A DNA stretch of 41,118 nt from Candidatus Gastranaerophilales bacterium (GTDB taxonomy: Bacteria; Cyanobacteriota; Vampirovibrionia; Gastranaerophilales; Gastranaerophilaceae). The translations under genes and the position numbers were made by a program. The notes under the pieces were generated by a model that saw only the letters and a list, made by a program, of their open reading frames with translations, was not told where the DNA came from and did no database searches. Of the stretch, positions 23,474 through 31,707 are shown piece after piece. Location of the stretch: NCBI GenBank assembly GCA_944322955.1, contig CALUQQ010000066.1:1-41118 (forward strand). Reading direction: 5' to 3'. The stretch's first letter is position 1. Each line of letters begins with the position of its first letter.

Positions 23474-25296
23474 ATTTCCTCCTGAGTTTTGAACTGCATT
23501 TCGTAAAGGTGTTTATATTTTCCGTTAGGAATTTCCAAAAGTTCGTCGTGAGAGCCGATTTCAACGAGTTCGCCTTCATTAATAACGGCAATCCTGTGAG
23601 CGTTTTTGATAGTTGATAATCTGTGAGCAATAACAAAAACCGTTTTATTTTGAATAAGGTTATCAAGAGCCTTTTGAACAATAGCCTCAGACTCATTATC
23701 CAAAGCGGAAGTAGCCTCATCAAGAATAACAATCGGAGCGTCTTTAAGCATAGCACGCGCAATTGCGACACGCTGTCTTTGTCCGCCGGAAAGCGTTGTA
23801 CCGCGTTCACCGACAACAGTATCCAGCCCTTTTTCAAGCGTCTGAATAAATTCATCCAGATGAGCCATTTTAACTACATTTTGAATAGCATCATCATCAG
23901 CATTTTCATTCCCCATCAAAATATTTTCTCTTATAGTGCCGGAGAACAAATAATTATCCTGAAAAACAAACGCAATATTATCGCGCAAAGATTTGAGAGT
24001 AAAGTTTCTTATATCAAGACCGTCAAATTCAACAGCACCGGACGTGACATCGTAAAAACGCGGGATAAGATTAACCAGCGTACTTTTGCCGCCGCCGGAA
24101 TTACCAACAAGAGCGATAGTTTCGTTTTTTGCGACCCTCAAATTTATATTTTTCAAAACAGGGACACCGCTTTCATATTCAAAACAAACATTATTAAAAT
24201 TAATATCATTATTTACCCCTTGAAGCGTAAGGGCATTTTTTCTATCACGTATAAACGGCACGAGGTCAAACAATTCAAACACACGTCCCATCGCAACGAA
24301 AGTAGTTTGGAGTCCGGTAAGAGTATTACCGAGATTTTTAACCGGCTTATAAAGAAGCAGAAGTGACGTAACAAAAGACATCATGCTGCCGGCAGACAGT
24401 GCACCGGTAAGAATAAGATGCGTACCGTACCAAAAGACAAGGGCAATACCAATAGAACATATAAAATACATGATAGGTGACATCCAGCCAACACGTTTAG
24501 TCAAAGACATAGCAAGGTCAAACTGCTGATGAATTTGTCCTTCAAACTTTTTATTCTGATCATTTTGAAGATTATAAGCTGCAACGATTTTATTACCGGC
24601 AAAAGTTTCGTTAAAATTAGTTGTCATATTACCGCCGACGACCATAGAGGCGTTGGAAACAGCCTTAATGCGTTTTCTAATCAATGTAACTGGGGTAATA
24701 GCAAATGCCATGACAGTAACCCCGACAATGGCAAGCTGCCAAGAGTTATACAAAAGCACGGCAACCAATCCGACAATACCAAACGCAGTAGAGATAAAGG
24801 ATTGCAGACTGTTAATAATATTTTTTGAAGCCGCATCTGGATCAGACAAAAATCTGGTCAAAACAAGTCCGGATGAATTGACGTCATAGAATTGCGGGTC
24901 GAGCGAGGTCAATTTTTTAAACAAATCAATTTTAAGCGAGTTAGAAATTTTCTGTCCGAGCCAATCAGTAAGGTAGTGGCTAAGGTATTTCAAAACACCT
25001 TGGAAAGCGGCAAAAAGAACAATTCCGATAGGAATAATAGCCGCGAAACCGGCCTGCAGTTGAATATCATGCCCTAAAATATTATAAGTAACGGAAGGAT
25101 TACCGTTAATAACGAGATCCATATAGGGTCTGAGCGAAAGCGCCACAACTCCGTCAAGCAATCCCAAAGGCACGGCAATAATCAGGTTAATAATAATTCT
25201 TGCCCAATAAGGCTTAATATACGGGTATATTTTATTAAGCAAATAACCGTATCTAAAAGCATCTTTCGACACGGTAGTATTCAATTTATAATCCAT
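23467..25296 (-). CDS. ABC exporter, MsbA/lipid-flippase type
   Basis: A 609-aa half-transporter with fused membrane and ATPase domains. I chose ATG 25296 (GAGGG 5 nt upstream) over TTG 25308. The first 330 residues form six membrane helices of the ABC exporter kind, including YLSHYLTDWLGQKISNSLKI with the coupling helix. The ATPase has Walker A GNSGGGKST, Q-loop FQDNYLFSGTIRENI, signature LSGGQRQRVAIARA, Walker B VILDEATSALD and the H-loop VIAHRLSTI. It would work as a homodimer in the inner membrane. Lipid A core or other lipid export is likely but multidrug export is possible. Followed by the coupled 111-aa gene and the CHAP-like gene. Confidence 0.9.
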   Translation of the reverse strand: MDYKLNTTVSKDAFRYGYLLNKIYPYIKPYWARIIINLIIAVPLGLLDGVVALSLRPYMDLVINGNPSVTYNILGHDIQLQAGFAAIIPIGIVLFAAFQGVLKYLSHYLTDWLGQKISNSLKIDLFKKLTSLDPQFYDVNSSGLVLTRFLSDPDAASKNIINSLQSFISTAFGIVGLVAVLLYNSWQLAIVGVTVMAFAITPVTLIRKRIKAVSNASMVVGGNMTTNFNETFAGNKIVAAYNLQNDQNKKFEGQIHQQFDLAMSLTKRVGWMSPIMYFICSIGIALVFWYGTHLILTGALSAGSMMSFVTSLLLLYKPVKNLGNTLTGLQTTFVAMGRVFELFDLVPFIRDRKNALTLQGVNNDINFNNVCFEYESGVPVLKNINLRVAKNETIALVGNSGGGKSTLVNLIPRFYDVTSGAVEFDGLDIRNFTLKSLRDNIAFVFQDNYLFSGTIRENILMGNENADDDAIQNVVKMAHLDEFIQTLEKGLDTVVGERGTTLSGGQRQRVAIARAMLKDAPIVILDEATSALDNESEAIVQKALDNLIQNKTVFVIAHRLSTIKNAHRIAVINEGELVEIGSHDELLEIPNGKYKHLYEMQFKTQEEIC

Positions 25297-25530
25297 AGCA
25301 TCCCTCAAAAAAATTTTGCATGATTAAATTATTACATAAAAAAGTAGAAATATCAAAGGGTTGACAATTAAGTGAGGTTAAGATAAATTAAAAAAGCGGC
25401 GATGCTGCAGAGAAATTGACAATTAAATAAGGATTTCGGAGCCATACCGAGCCAGAGCAATCCTATGCCGAACATAGTGTGGCACCCTGCCGAACGAAAC
25501 GAAGCAGCGGCACTCGGCTGAACAAAACAA
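25297..25530. other. Intergenic region before tRNA-Leu with a GC-richer, structured part
   Basis: No convincing gene. TTGACAATTAA occurs twice (about 25361-25371 and 25418-25428). The first copy is a perfect -35 box with TAAATT 17 nt on, so it may drive tRNA-Leu. From about 25432 to 25525 the sequence is richer in G and C than its surroundings and holds partial inverted repeats (for example GTGTGGCAC, GCGGCAC). A 35-codon frame on the minus strand (25475-25368, beginning MFGIGLLWLGMAPKS) is present but has no ribosome-binding site that I can see. Confidence 0.45.
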
Positions 25531-25609
25531 GGGCATGTGGTGGAATGGTAGACACGCTAGTCTTAGGAACTAGTGCTAACGCGTGGGAGTTCGAGTCTCT
25601 TCATGCCCA
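25531..25609 (+). tRNA. tRNA-Leu (TAG anticodon), CCA not encoded
   Basis: Acceptor GGGCATG/CATGCCC, D arm with GGAATGGTAGACAC, anticodon arm CTAGT-CTTAGGA-ACTAG (anticodon TAG), a short class II variable arm (TGCTAACGCGT) and T arm GGGAG-TTCGAGT-CTCTT. Discriminator A is followed by TTA, so CCA must be added, unlike tRNA-Pro and tRNA-Val in this window. The last 16 nt (25594-25609) form part of a perfect 48-bp direct repeat with 25807-25854. Confidence 0.93.
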
Positions 25610-25611
25610 TT

Positions 25612-25646
25612 AACCAGCTCAGACATTAGTCTGGGCTGGTTTTTTA
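25612..25646 (+). terminator. Terminator of tRNA-Leu
   Basis: AACCAGC-T-CAGAC and GTCTG-G-GCTGGTT form a long imperfect stem with loop ATTA, followed by TTTTTTA. A second copy of the hairpin lies at 25825-25854 without the T run. Confidence 0.85.
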
Positions 25647-25673
25647 TATAAAAATTCAACGCAATAGAGACGA

Positions 25674-25772
25674 GAACTCCCTGCTAGGCGAAGCCTTGCC
25701 GGAGTTCAAGCGAGGAGCGAGCAGAGGGCGAAGGCTTGACGCCGATAATGGCATAGCCATTATAAGGCGGCA
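25674..25772. repeat. Cluster of inverted repeats between the tRNA-Leu direct repeats
   Basis: Three structures follow in series: GAACTCC/GGAGTTC (25674-25680/25701-25707) enclosing AGGC-GAA-GCCT (25686-25696); AAGCCTT/AAGGCTT (25691-25697/25731-25737), which competes with the first; and ATAATGGC-ATA-GCCATTAT (25745-25763), flanked by GCC and GGC. The stretch is GC-richer than the surroundings. It resembles a REP-type or small non-autonomous palindromic element, or a structured RNA. Confidence 0.6.
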
Positions 25773-25924
25773 AACGTAGTCCCGTTTAATGCGAGCGACT
25801 CAAGACAGTCTCTTCATGCCCATTAACCAGCTCAGACATTAGTCTGGGCTGGTTATTATAATTCAACAAAACCTGCAAAGCAGCAAAGCGACAGCTGATT
25901 TTAAAAAACCGGTGCAGGCAAAGC

Positions 25925-26608
25925 CTACACCAGTCCCTCCTTGACCGCTTTGACAGCGGCTTGAACACGATCGTTGACGCACATTTTCTGCAAAATTGAA
26001 CAAACATGTGCTTTTGCAGTATGAACACTAACAATCAATTCTTTAGCAATTTCAGTATTACTTTTGCCAGTGACAAGATGTTTGAGTACTTCGTATTCCC
26101 GCTCAGTCAACGGTACTCTTGTTTCAGAACCCGATTTATCAGGCAGGACGCCCGGATTATCAATTTTCGGGAACGAACTCAAAGCAAGCTGTGCCACCAT
26201 CGGGTCAATCCAGCAGACGCCCGCACACACATCTCTAATAACCTCAGCGAGTTTACTCGGGTCAATATCTTTAAGACAATATGCGTTCGCGCCGGAGCTT
26301 AATGCCGCAATAACTTCTTCTTCTCTGTCGTGTGAGGTCAATGCAATAATCTTAACCTCATTTGACATCTCTCTTAACTTTAACATAGCCTCTATACCGT
26401 TTAATCCGGGCAACCCCAGATCCATAAGCACTATATCGGTTTTGTTTCTTTCAACAAACTGCAGGCAATCCATAGCATTTTCAAATTCACCTACGACATC
26501 AATATCGGGGTTTGCATTCAGGGCACATCTTAAACCTACTCTGGTTAACTTAAAATCCTCGACAATCACCACTTTTATGGGGCCTGTTTTTTCTACATCA
26601 TTTGACAT
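25925..26608 (-). CDS. NarL/FixJ-type response regulator
   Basis: A 227-aa two-component regulator; ATG 26608 follows AGAGGTGATT. The receiver domain has acidic residues in VVIVEDF, the phosphoacceptor aspartate at D63 in IVLMDLGLPG, the conserved T/S in IIALTSHDRE and K in AYCLKDIDP. The C-terminal LuxR-type helix-turn-helix is LTEREYEVLKHLVTGKSNTE then IAKELIVSVHTAKAHVCSIL. No sensor kinase gene is near, so it is an orphan in this window. Target genes are unknown. It lies downstream of the duplicated tRNA-Leu terminator region and convergent to it. Confidence 0.93.
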   Translation of the reverse strand: MSNDVEKTGPIKVVIVEDFKLTRVGLRCALNANPDIDVVGEFENAMDCLQFVERNKTDIVLMDLGLPGLNGIEAMLKLREMSNEVKIIALTSHDREEEVIAALSSGANAYCLKDIDPSKLAEVIRDVCAGVCWIDPMVAQLALSSFPKIDNPGVLPDKSGSETRVPLTEREYEVLKHLVTGKSNTEIAKELIVSVHTAKAHVCSILQKMCVNDRVQAAVKAVKEGLV

Positions 26609-26681
26609 AATCACCTCTCTTCTTAACAAGTCAATTTAAGAATAGCCGTAATATTTAATCCATTACCCGACAGGGCAAACT

Positions 26682-26709
26682 TTGGACCTGCAGTTTTTTG
26701 TGTTATAAT
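26682..26709 (+). promoter_or_regulatory. Promoter of the GH13 gene
   Basis: TTGGAC (26682-26687), a 16-nt spacer ending TGT, and TATAAT (26704-26709); extended -10 form. The gene has a normal leader with GGGAGATAAAATC before ATG 26732. Confidence 0.7.
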
Positions 26710-26731
26710 ATTAATTCAGGGAGATAAAATC

Positions 26732-29005
26732 ATGCTGGATTTTTTATTCGGGAAAAAAGATAAACAAGCGGATAAAGCTGAAAAATTAAACGAAATATAC
26801 GAAAAATTATGCCGCGAATATAAAGTCGATGAAATTTCGAAAGAGCGTAAAGAATATCTCACATCAGCGGTAAAATCAGCTGGGTACTTAGAGTATCCGT
26901 ATTTTAAGGCGCTTGAGGAATTAACGGAAACGGAAACACTTTTTGCACTCCGGGAGAAATGGATTAAAGAGAGAGTATTTTCAGACGGCAAATTCAAATT
27001 TGAAGAAATAAGCGTGCTTGCGAGACATAACGAAAAGAATTCCGGCTGGATAAAAAAAGAAGGCCATGACATCAAACTGATAAACCTTGCGGGCTTAGGG
27101 AATAAAAAAGGCAGTGCCGGCAATTTTTTTGACTGGCTGAAACAGCTGTTGATATTGCCGAGCGGGAACCTTGCCAATAATATATATAATACGACAATAT
27201 ATTTAATACCGTTTCATCCGAGGGAATTCGGCTGTGCATACCTTCCGAAAAGTTCAGAGGTGAGCGAAAATCTTCTTGATAAAAGAATTGAGGAAATAAC
27301 CGGTTTGGATGCCAAAGGCCAGGTAAAACTTTTTATACAAATGGCACAGCTTGCGGGTCATCCGGTAATTTATGACATACTGCCCCAGACAGGGAGATTT
27401 GCGAAATCAGTGCTGGCAAACCCCTATATCGCACGCTGGTTTGACATAACCGCCCTCGACAAAGAACTTGATAAAAAAGTTGAAGAAGTCACAAGCCTTA
27501 TGACGGATGTTTTTGACACTGAAGATTTGGAAGTCATTAAAGGAATATACAGACAAGGCGGCACATCAGGCGATTTGAGCGAATATTACAAAAATATTCT
27601 TACGCAGTTTGAAACAAAAATGGATGAATATAAAAAAGAATATTCAAACAAAATGATGGAAAAACAGACACAGTTCAAAATCCATAAACGCGTAAAAGAG
27701 ATTGTATCACGAATTGAAGGTGTAAAACCCTCCCAAAAGCTTGAAGAAAACGACATAACCAAACAGCTTGACATAATAAAAGAATTGATAAATGAAGGTT
27801 TATGGCCTGCGCCTGGCGGGGCATGGTGTTCAGCGGGTCATCCGGTTTATGACAAAATGAGCGAATGCGGCGGATACCCGACATTCAAACACTATGACTA
27901 CAAAGGCGAAGACGTAACGTGTTTTGCAAACCTTGACTGCCAGACGCCTTATTACTTTGCGTTTTTGGAAAGCGGAAGTTTTAATAAGCCTGTTATAGAT
28001 TATTTTATAAACTATATGAAAAACCTGCAGAAAGAATACAATTTTGACGGCTTCAGGGTGGACCACATAGACCACGTTGCAGACAGCGTATCCGAGCTTA
28101 ACGGCACCCCGATAAGCTACCGTGCGCCAAGAGTTGTGCTCGGACAGCTCAACAGGGCAATGAAAGAAAAAATTCCATACTTCGGAACACTTGCGGAATA
28201 CATGCTCTGGGATAATTTATACAAAGAATACCACGAAGATATGGCCTTTGATCTTTTGTGGGGAAATGACATTGTGTCGCAATCCACAAAAACTCCCGAA
28301 CAAATCACTGAAGATAACGGTTATTTAACAAATTACAATTTGAAATTCAAGCCGGATAATTACCTCTCTATATTAAAAACTTACAACAATCAAGACGGAG
28401 AATTCAGATGTATAGACCAATATCCGGGCCAATTGGGTGAAAAAGGGGCACTATTCAAGTGGTTCAAGTATAAATTTCTGCCTGGCGGAAAATTTGCGGG
28501 CCGCCCCATGCTTTATGTAGACGGCGACGAAAGTTTCACGAAAAAAGGAATTGAACATGCAATCGGCGAAGAAATTTCCATGCCCAGAGAAAAAAACGAG
28601 GAATTTTACGACAAATTTAATGCCATCGACAAATTTGTAAAGACAAATCCCGTAATCACGGACGGAGAAGCGCAGATTATTGAACAGGATGAAGACGGAT
28701 TTGTGTCATGGCTTATCACAAAAGAGCCGTTAAAAACTGCATTCCTTGTTGCCGCAAATTACAAACCTCCGGTTGAAAAAGCCGTAAAAACCGACGAAAA
28801 CGGACAAAATTACGAGGAATTTATTCACAACAAACCCGTTTTTGATAAAACCGTTCACCTGCCGGTGGATTATACTATAGTTGGAGAATTTGTAATAAAA
28901 AATAAAAAATTTGAAAAAATTTCCTATTCGGGAAACTCAAATGATATTACACTGAAAGAGCTTGAAAACGGGCAATTCAGACTGTTTGAATTATTAAAGT
29001 CATAA
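26732..29005 (+). CDS. Divergent GH13 (alpha-amylase superfamily) enzyme
   Basis: A 757-aa cytoplasmic protein. The first 330 residues are unusual for the family, with a basic, coiled-coil-like stretch (about 285-330). The central barrel shows GH13 region II, FDGFRVDHIDHV, with the nucleophile candidate D444, and region III, FGTLAEYM, with the acid/base candidate E489. Region I, normally D-x-x-x-N-H, reads VIYDILPQTGRF here, and no typical N-H-D region IV is visible (VDGDES is a possible substitute). So an active alpha-glucan enzyme is likely but its specificity, and even activity, is uncertain. A C-terminal beta domain follows. Possibly glycogen or trehalose-like metabolism. Confidence 0.75.
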   Translation: MLDFLFGKKDKQADKAEKLNEIYEKLCREYKVDEISKERKEYLTSAVKSAGYLEYPYFKALEELTETETLFALREKWIKERVFSDGKFKFEEISVLARHNEKNSGWIKKEGHDIKLINLAGLGNKKGSAGNFFDWLKQLLILPSGNLANNIYNTTIYLIPFHPREFGCAYLPKSSEVSENLLDKRIEEITGLDAKGQVKLFIQMAQLAGHPVIYDILPQTGRFAKSVLANPYIARWFDITALDKELDKKVEEVTSLMTDVFDTEDLEVIKGIYRQGGTSGDLSEYYKNILTQFETKMDEYKKEYSNKMMEKQTQFKIHKRVKEIVSRIEGVKPSQKLEENDITKQLDIIKELINEGLWPAPGGAWCSAGHPVYDKMSECGGYPTFKHYDYKGEDVTCFANLDCQTPYYFAFLESGSFNKPVIDYFINYMKNLQKEYNFDGFRVDHIDHVADSVSELNGTPISYRAPRVVLGQLNRAMKEKIPYFGTLAEYMLWDNLYKEYHEDMAFDLLWGNDIVSQSTKTPEQITEDNGYLTNYNLKFKPDNYLSILKTYNNQDGEFRCIDQYPGQLGEKGALFKWFKYKFLPGGKFAGRPMLYVDGDESFTKKGIEHAIGEEISMPREKNEEFYDKFNAIDKFVKTNPVITDGEAQIIEQDEDGFVSWLITKEPLKTAFLVAANYKPPVEKAVKTDENGQNYEEFIHNKPVFDKTVHLPVDYTIVGEFVIKNKKFEKISYSGNSNDITLKELENGQFRLFELLKS

Positions 29006-29034
29006 CCCGGAATTATAAAAAATCATACATATGC

Positions 29035-29063
29035 TTGACACCTTTTGAAAAAATTGGTATTAT
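29035..29063 (+). promoter_or_regulatory. Strong promoter of the pilin gene
   Basis: A consensus TTGACA (29035-29040), 17-nt spacer and TATTAT (29058-29063). About 60 nt of leader precede the start codon. Confidence 0.75.
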
Positions 29064-29131
29064 AATCGCATTAATAAAGAAAAAAATTGTTCATAGCTTT
29101 ATTAGTACAAAAAAAGAAAGGTGAAAAGATT

Positions 29132-29884
29132 ATGACAAAAAGATTCGGTTTTACTTTGGCCGAAGTGTTAATCACTTTGGGCATCATCGGTGTAGTTGCC
29201 GCCATGACTATCCCGACATTGATTTCCAACACTAATGGCGCTCAGTTCAAAACAGCTTACAAAAAAGCATTGTCAACATTGAATCAGGCTGTAATTATGA
29301 ACATAGCAATTGATGATACTGACTTTTCAACACTTGAAGATGAAGACGCAGATACAGACGGTGCGGCAAATACAATGTCAGCGTTATTGAGTGCAAGAAT
29401 GCAATCTGCCACTAACATCTCCGAAAGCTACTTTGGAACAGATGGTGTAACAACTAACCTTGCGAATATGGAGTTTCAAGGTGAAGACCTAGCTTGTACA
29501 TCTGAAAACAATGCAAACACTGAAGCAAATACCAGCCCTTGTAAAGGACAAGCCGCTGGTACAACAGTTGCTACAGCGGCAAAAACAGAAGCAACTGTTG
29601 ATGCAACAACATTTAAAGTATTTTCATTTGCTGACGGTACAGCATTCGGTTTTGCTATAGACAATGCTGATTGTACTGACAATACAAAAGGTACTGCAAA
29701 TGCTTGCGTAGGCTTTATTGACGTAAACGGTGCCACAGGCCCGAACACAATAATTGATTGTGCCGAAGCTGAAAGCGGCGAATGCGAATCATCTGAAATC
29801 ACAGACGTTTATCCGGTATATTTGCACGGACAAACTGTTGAACCGGCATCAGATTCAGCAAGAGCAGTATTATTCGGTAAGTAA
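29132..29884 (+). CDS. Type IV pilin-like / pseudopilin protein
   Basis: ATG 29132 follows AAAGGTGAAAAGATT and gives 250 aa; the upstream extension is discarded. The N-terminus MTKRFGFTLAEVLITLGII is a type III signal: prepilin peptidase would cut after the glycine, leaving F+1 and E+5, and the following 20 hydrophobic residues form the assembly helix. The mature domain is acidic, low in lysine, and has cysteines spread through it (CTSENN, PCKGQ, DCTDN, NACVG, DCAEAESGEC), which could form disulfides. It is a major or minor pilin or a secretion pseudopilin; no pilus assembly genes are near. Strong promoter and terminator mark a single-gene unit. Confidence 0.88.
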   Translation: MTKRFGFTLAEVLITLGIIGVVAAMTIPTLISNTNGAQFKTAYKKALSTLNQAVIMNIAIDDTDFSTLEDEDADTDGAANTMSALLSARMQSATNISESYFGTDGVTTNLANMEFQGEDLACTSENNANTEANTSPCKGQAAGTTVATAAKTEATVDATTFKVFSFADGTAFGFAIDNADCTDNTKGTANACVGFIDVNGATGPNTIIDCAEAESGECESSEITDVYPVYLHGQTVEPASDSARAVLFGK

Positions 29885-29892
29885 TTTATTGC

Positions 29893-29926
29893 ATAAAAAA
29901 AAGGCGCTTATGCGCCTTTTTTTTTA
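29893..29926 (+). terminator. Terminator after the pilin gene
   Basis: AAAAAAAAGGCGC, loop TTAT, GCGCCTTTTTTTT: a strong, symmetric hairpin that could stop transcription in both directions, including the phage-like minus-strand operon ending at 30058. Confidence 0.92.
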
Positions 29927-30057
29927 TGCCTTTCAGCAGAGCATTGATTTATGAACATACGTGAATAAATTCAGGTAAAATTGCTAAACCCCGCAAGCTG
30001 CAGTTTTCTATGTACACACAACTGCTTGCTCAGGAAAGATGTTTGATTTAGAACAAT

Positions 30058-30516
30058 TTAGTCCTCAACAAGCGCTTTCAAAGCCTGACGGTGCCAGTAA
30101 AGTATCTTTTCTTTATACTTAAAATTTTTTTCTTCATCATAATCCTCCTCAAATTCAAAAAATTCTTCTATAATCTGCGCCCACTTCCATTTTTCAAGAT
30201 ATCTGTAAACAAGCAGCCTGCGGTATTGCCATTTTTTTACGGCTGCAATAGACTTTTTTATAAATTCATGTTCCGGGAGAATCCGCATCTTGCATTGCTC
30301 AATTTTATTATTAATTTTTTCCAGAGCAATAACATAATGCTCTTGCTCGCTTGTGCGTGTGCCATTACCGGAAGTCACCCTTGATTTGCCGTAATCCGGA
30401 CTTTTTAAAGCTGATATCTTTTCTTTTATAAACTCTTTTTTCCTCAAAAGAAAATCCAGCTCCCGCACATCCTCTGTATAATCATTAAGCATGTCAAGCG
30501 TTAATTTTGCGGGCAT
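30058..30516 (-). CDS. RinA/ArpU-like late-gene transcription regulator
   Basis: A 152-aa protein behind AAGGGGGTTGAA, overlapping the replication gene by 16 nt. It starts with a helical region (KLTLDMLNDYTEDVRELDFL). In the middle is the common phrase SGNGTRTSEQEHYVIALEKI. The C-terminal helix-turn-helix-like part contains RRLLVYRYLEKWKWAQIIEE and YWHRQALKAL. This is the pattern of phage RinA/ArpU/DUF1492 regulators, which switch on packaging and structural genes and normally lie just before terS. Here no terS follows; the next one on this strand is at 7538, past 22 kb of host genes. Confidence 0.72.
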   Translation of the reverse strand: MPAKLTLDMLNDYTEDVRELDFLLRKKEFIKEKISALKSPDYGKSRVTSGNGTRTSEQEHYVIALEKINNKIEQCKMRILPEHEFIKKSIAAVKKWQYRRLLVYRYLEKWKWAQIIEEFFEFEEDYDEEKNFKYKEKILYWHRQALKALVED

Positions 30517-31547
30517 TTCAACCCCCTTAACCGCTCCCCTAATTTTTTAAAACTCTCCGGCATGGGATCTCCTTTAAAATTTCTGACACGTTCGTTACGC
30601 TCGCGAGTTTCCTCGATTTCGCGCCGCGCTCTTTCATTTGCAGCCCGCGCCTGATATACTGCTTTGCTCTCATATTTGCCGTTCAAAATACCTATACGGC
30701 AGTTCAACATTGTTTCAAAATCAATCCGCGTGTTCGCAATTGTCCTCAAAACATTTGCACGTCTGCATAAATCCTTAAACAGTTCCAAATCATAATCGGT
30801 TTCCGAAAGATATACCCTGATTTTTTCGGCCACCTTGCCGCTCATACGCTCACCAGTAAGCCTGATTAGGTTCGGACACATCCTCTCATATTCACTGAAC
30901 ATCAAATCCGCTGCGTCACGTAACCCAATTTTTACATCATTTTTAATATTATTTTTAATATCATTATTATTTGTTTTGATGTTATTGGTATTAATATTAA
31001 TATTTGAATTCACACAGTTTTTATCATTCTTGACTATTTCGTTATGAATTTTAATATCATAATTATTATTTTTGATATTATCATTAATGATTTCATTATG
31101 ATTTTTAATATCATTATTGATATATAAATCAGTATTGATATTATTTTTAATATTAAAATTGATATTATCCTTATCCTTATCCATATCCAGAAGGGTTGGG
31201 CAAGGGTTGGGTAAGAGTTCATTTTTAATAAGACTTTTTAAAATTCCTTTCTGAACATTATTATTTTTTCCGGAAAGAGAATTCATACTCCAGCCGTATT
31301 GAAATTTAATAAAATCTTCAACAAAAACCTTGTTTTCACTAATAAATTTAACCTGTCTTAACCCTTCAAAATCTTTTTTGGAAACAGGTTCATTAAAACA
31401 ATTCTGCAAATTTCGATATGAAATTTCATAAACACCGGCGCAATCACAGTTATCATAAATATATTTTAAAAGAAGTTTCTGCTTTATAGACAAATCCAAA
31501 AACCAATCCTTATTCCAAATTTCAGTATCAACAAATCTTTTAGTCAT
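30501..31547 (-). CDS. Phage-type replication (replisome organiser-like) protein
   Basis: ATG 31547 follows GGGAGAAATTT and gives 348 aa. The N-terminal domain (1-95), with FVDTEIWNKDWFLDLSIKQK then LLLKYIYDNCDCAGVYEISY, is the winged-helix type seen in phage replication initiators. Residues about 115-205 are a low-complexity Asn/Ile/Lys/Asp linker with loosely repeated DIKNHNEIINDNIKN units. The C-terminal domain (about 215-348) has a helical DnaD-like or helicase-loader-like look (LFKDLCRRANVLRTIANTRI) and a basic tail. It probably opens the origin or loads helicase for the phage; no helicase gene is in the block. Confidence 0.6.
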   Translation of the reverse strand: MTKRFVDTEIWNKDWFLDLSIKQKLLLKYIYDNCDCAGVYEISYRNLQNCFNEPVSKKDFEGLRQVKFISENKVFVEDFIKFQYGWSMNSLSGKNNNVQKGILKSLIKNELLPNPCPTLLDMDKDKDNINFNIKNNINTDLYINNDIKNHNEIINDNIKNNNYDIKIHNEIVKNDKNCVNSNININTNNIKTNNNDIKNNIKNDVKIGLRDAADLMFSEYERMCPNLIRLTGERMSGKVAEKIRVYLSETDYDLELFKDLCRRANVLRTIANTRIDFETMLNCRIGILNGKYESKAVYQARAANERARREIEETRERNERVRNFKGDPMPESFKKLGERLRGLKCPQN

Positions 31548-31707
31548 AAATTTCTCCCAAAAGTTCAATACAAAAAGCGCGCTCGTAATCAGACACATCA
31601 GCACACATAACATCTTCCGGCCCAAAATCACCGTCAAACACACGTTTCTGCAGCTCGGTTAATGTCCCGAACCAATCCAGACGCAAAAAATTATCTTCCG
31701 CTGCCAT
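31540..31707 (-). CDS. Small phage-block protein, unknown function
   Basis: A 55-aa acidic frame from ATG 31707 to the stop at 31540. It overlaps the genes on both sides (17 nt with the upstream one, 8 nt with the replication gene), which is typical of compact phage operons. The sequence starts MAAEDNFLRLDWFGTLTELQ and ends CIELLGEIYD. No motif is recognised. The overlap pattern argues that it is translated. Confidence 0.5.
   Translation of the reverse strand: MAAEDNFLRLDWFGTLTELQKRVFDGDFGPEDVMCADVSDYERAFCIELLGEIYD

Larger units (their letters stand above)
25594..25854. repeat. 48-bp perfect direct repeat of the tRNA-Leu 3' end and terminator
   Basis: Positions 25594-25641 are identical to 25807-25854. 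The repeated block begins in the T arm of tRNA-Leu, runs through its acceptor end, and includes the terminator hairpin. ATTCAAC follows shortly after both copies. The 165 nt between the copies hold no gene. Duplication of a tRNA 3' end is the usual trace of site-specific integration, so this could be an att pair left by a lost or minimal element; simple slippage duplication is the alternative. Confidence 0.8.

Noticed and set aside
23623-24366. 247-codon plus-strand frame opposite the ABC exporter
   Set aside because: Antisense to the Walker and signature motifs of the exporter; no start signals.
25368-25475. 35-aa minus-strand gene beginning MFGIGLLWLGMAPKS
   Set aside because: No ribosome-binding site and it lies in a palindromic, compositionally odd stretch; reported only as an observation.
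26064-26639. 191-codon plus-strand frame opposite the response regulator
   Set aside because: Complement of a strongly conserved receiver and LuxR-type domain; serine-rich shadow.
30033-30122. Short plus-strand frame starting MFDLEQFSPQQ after AGGAAAG, as the 5' remnant of a host gene cut by the phage block
   Set aside because: Only 27 codons, overlaps the RinA-like gene, and no matching 3' remnant was seen beyond 32808.
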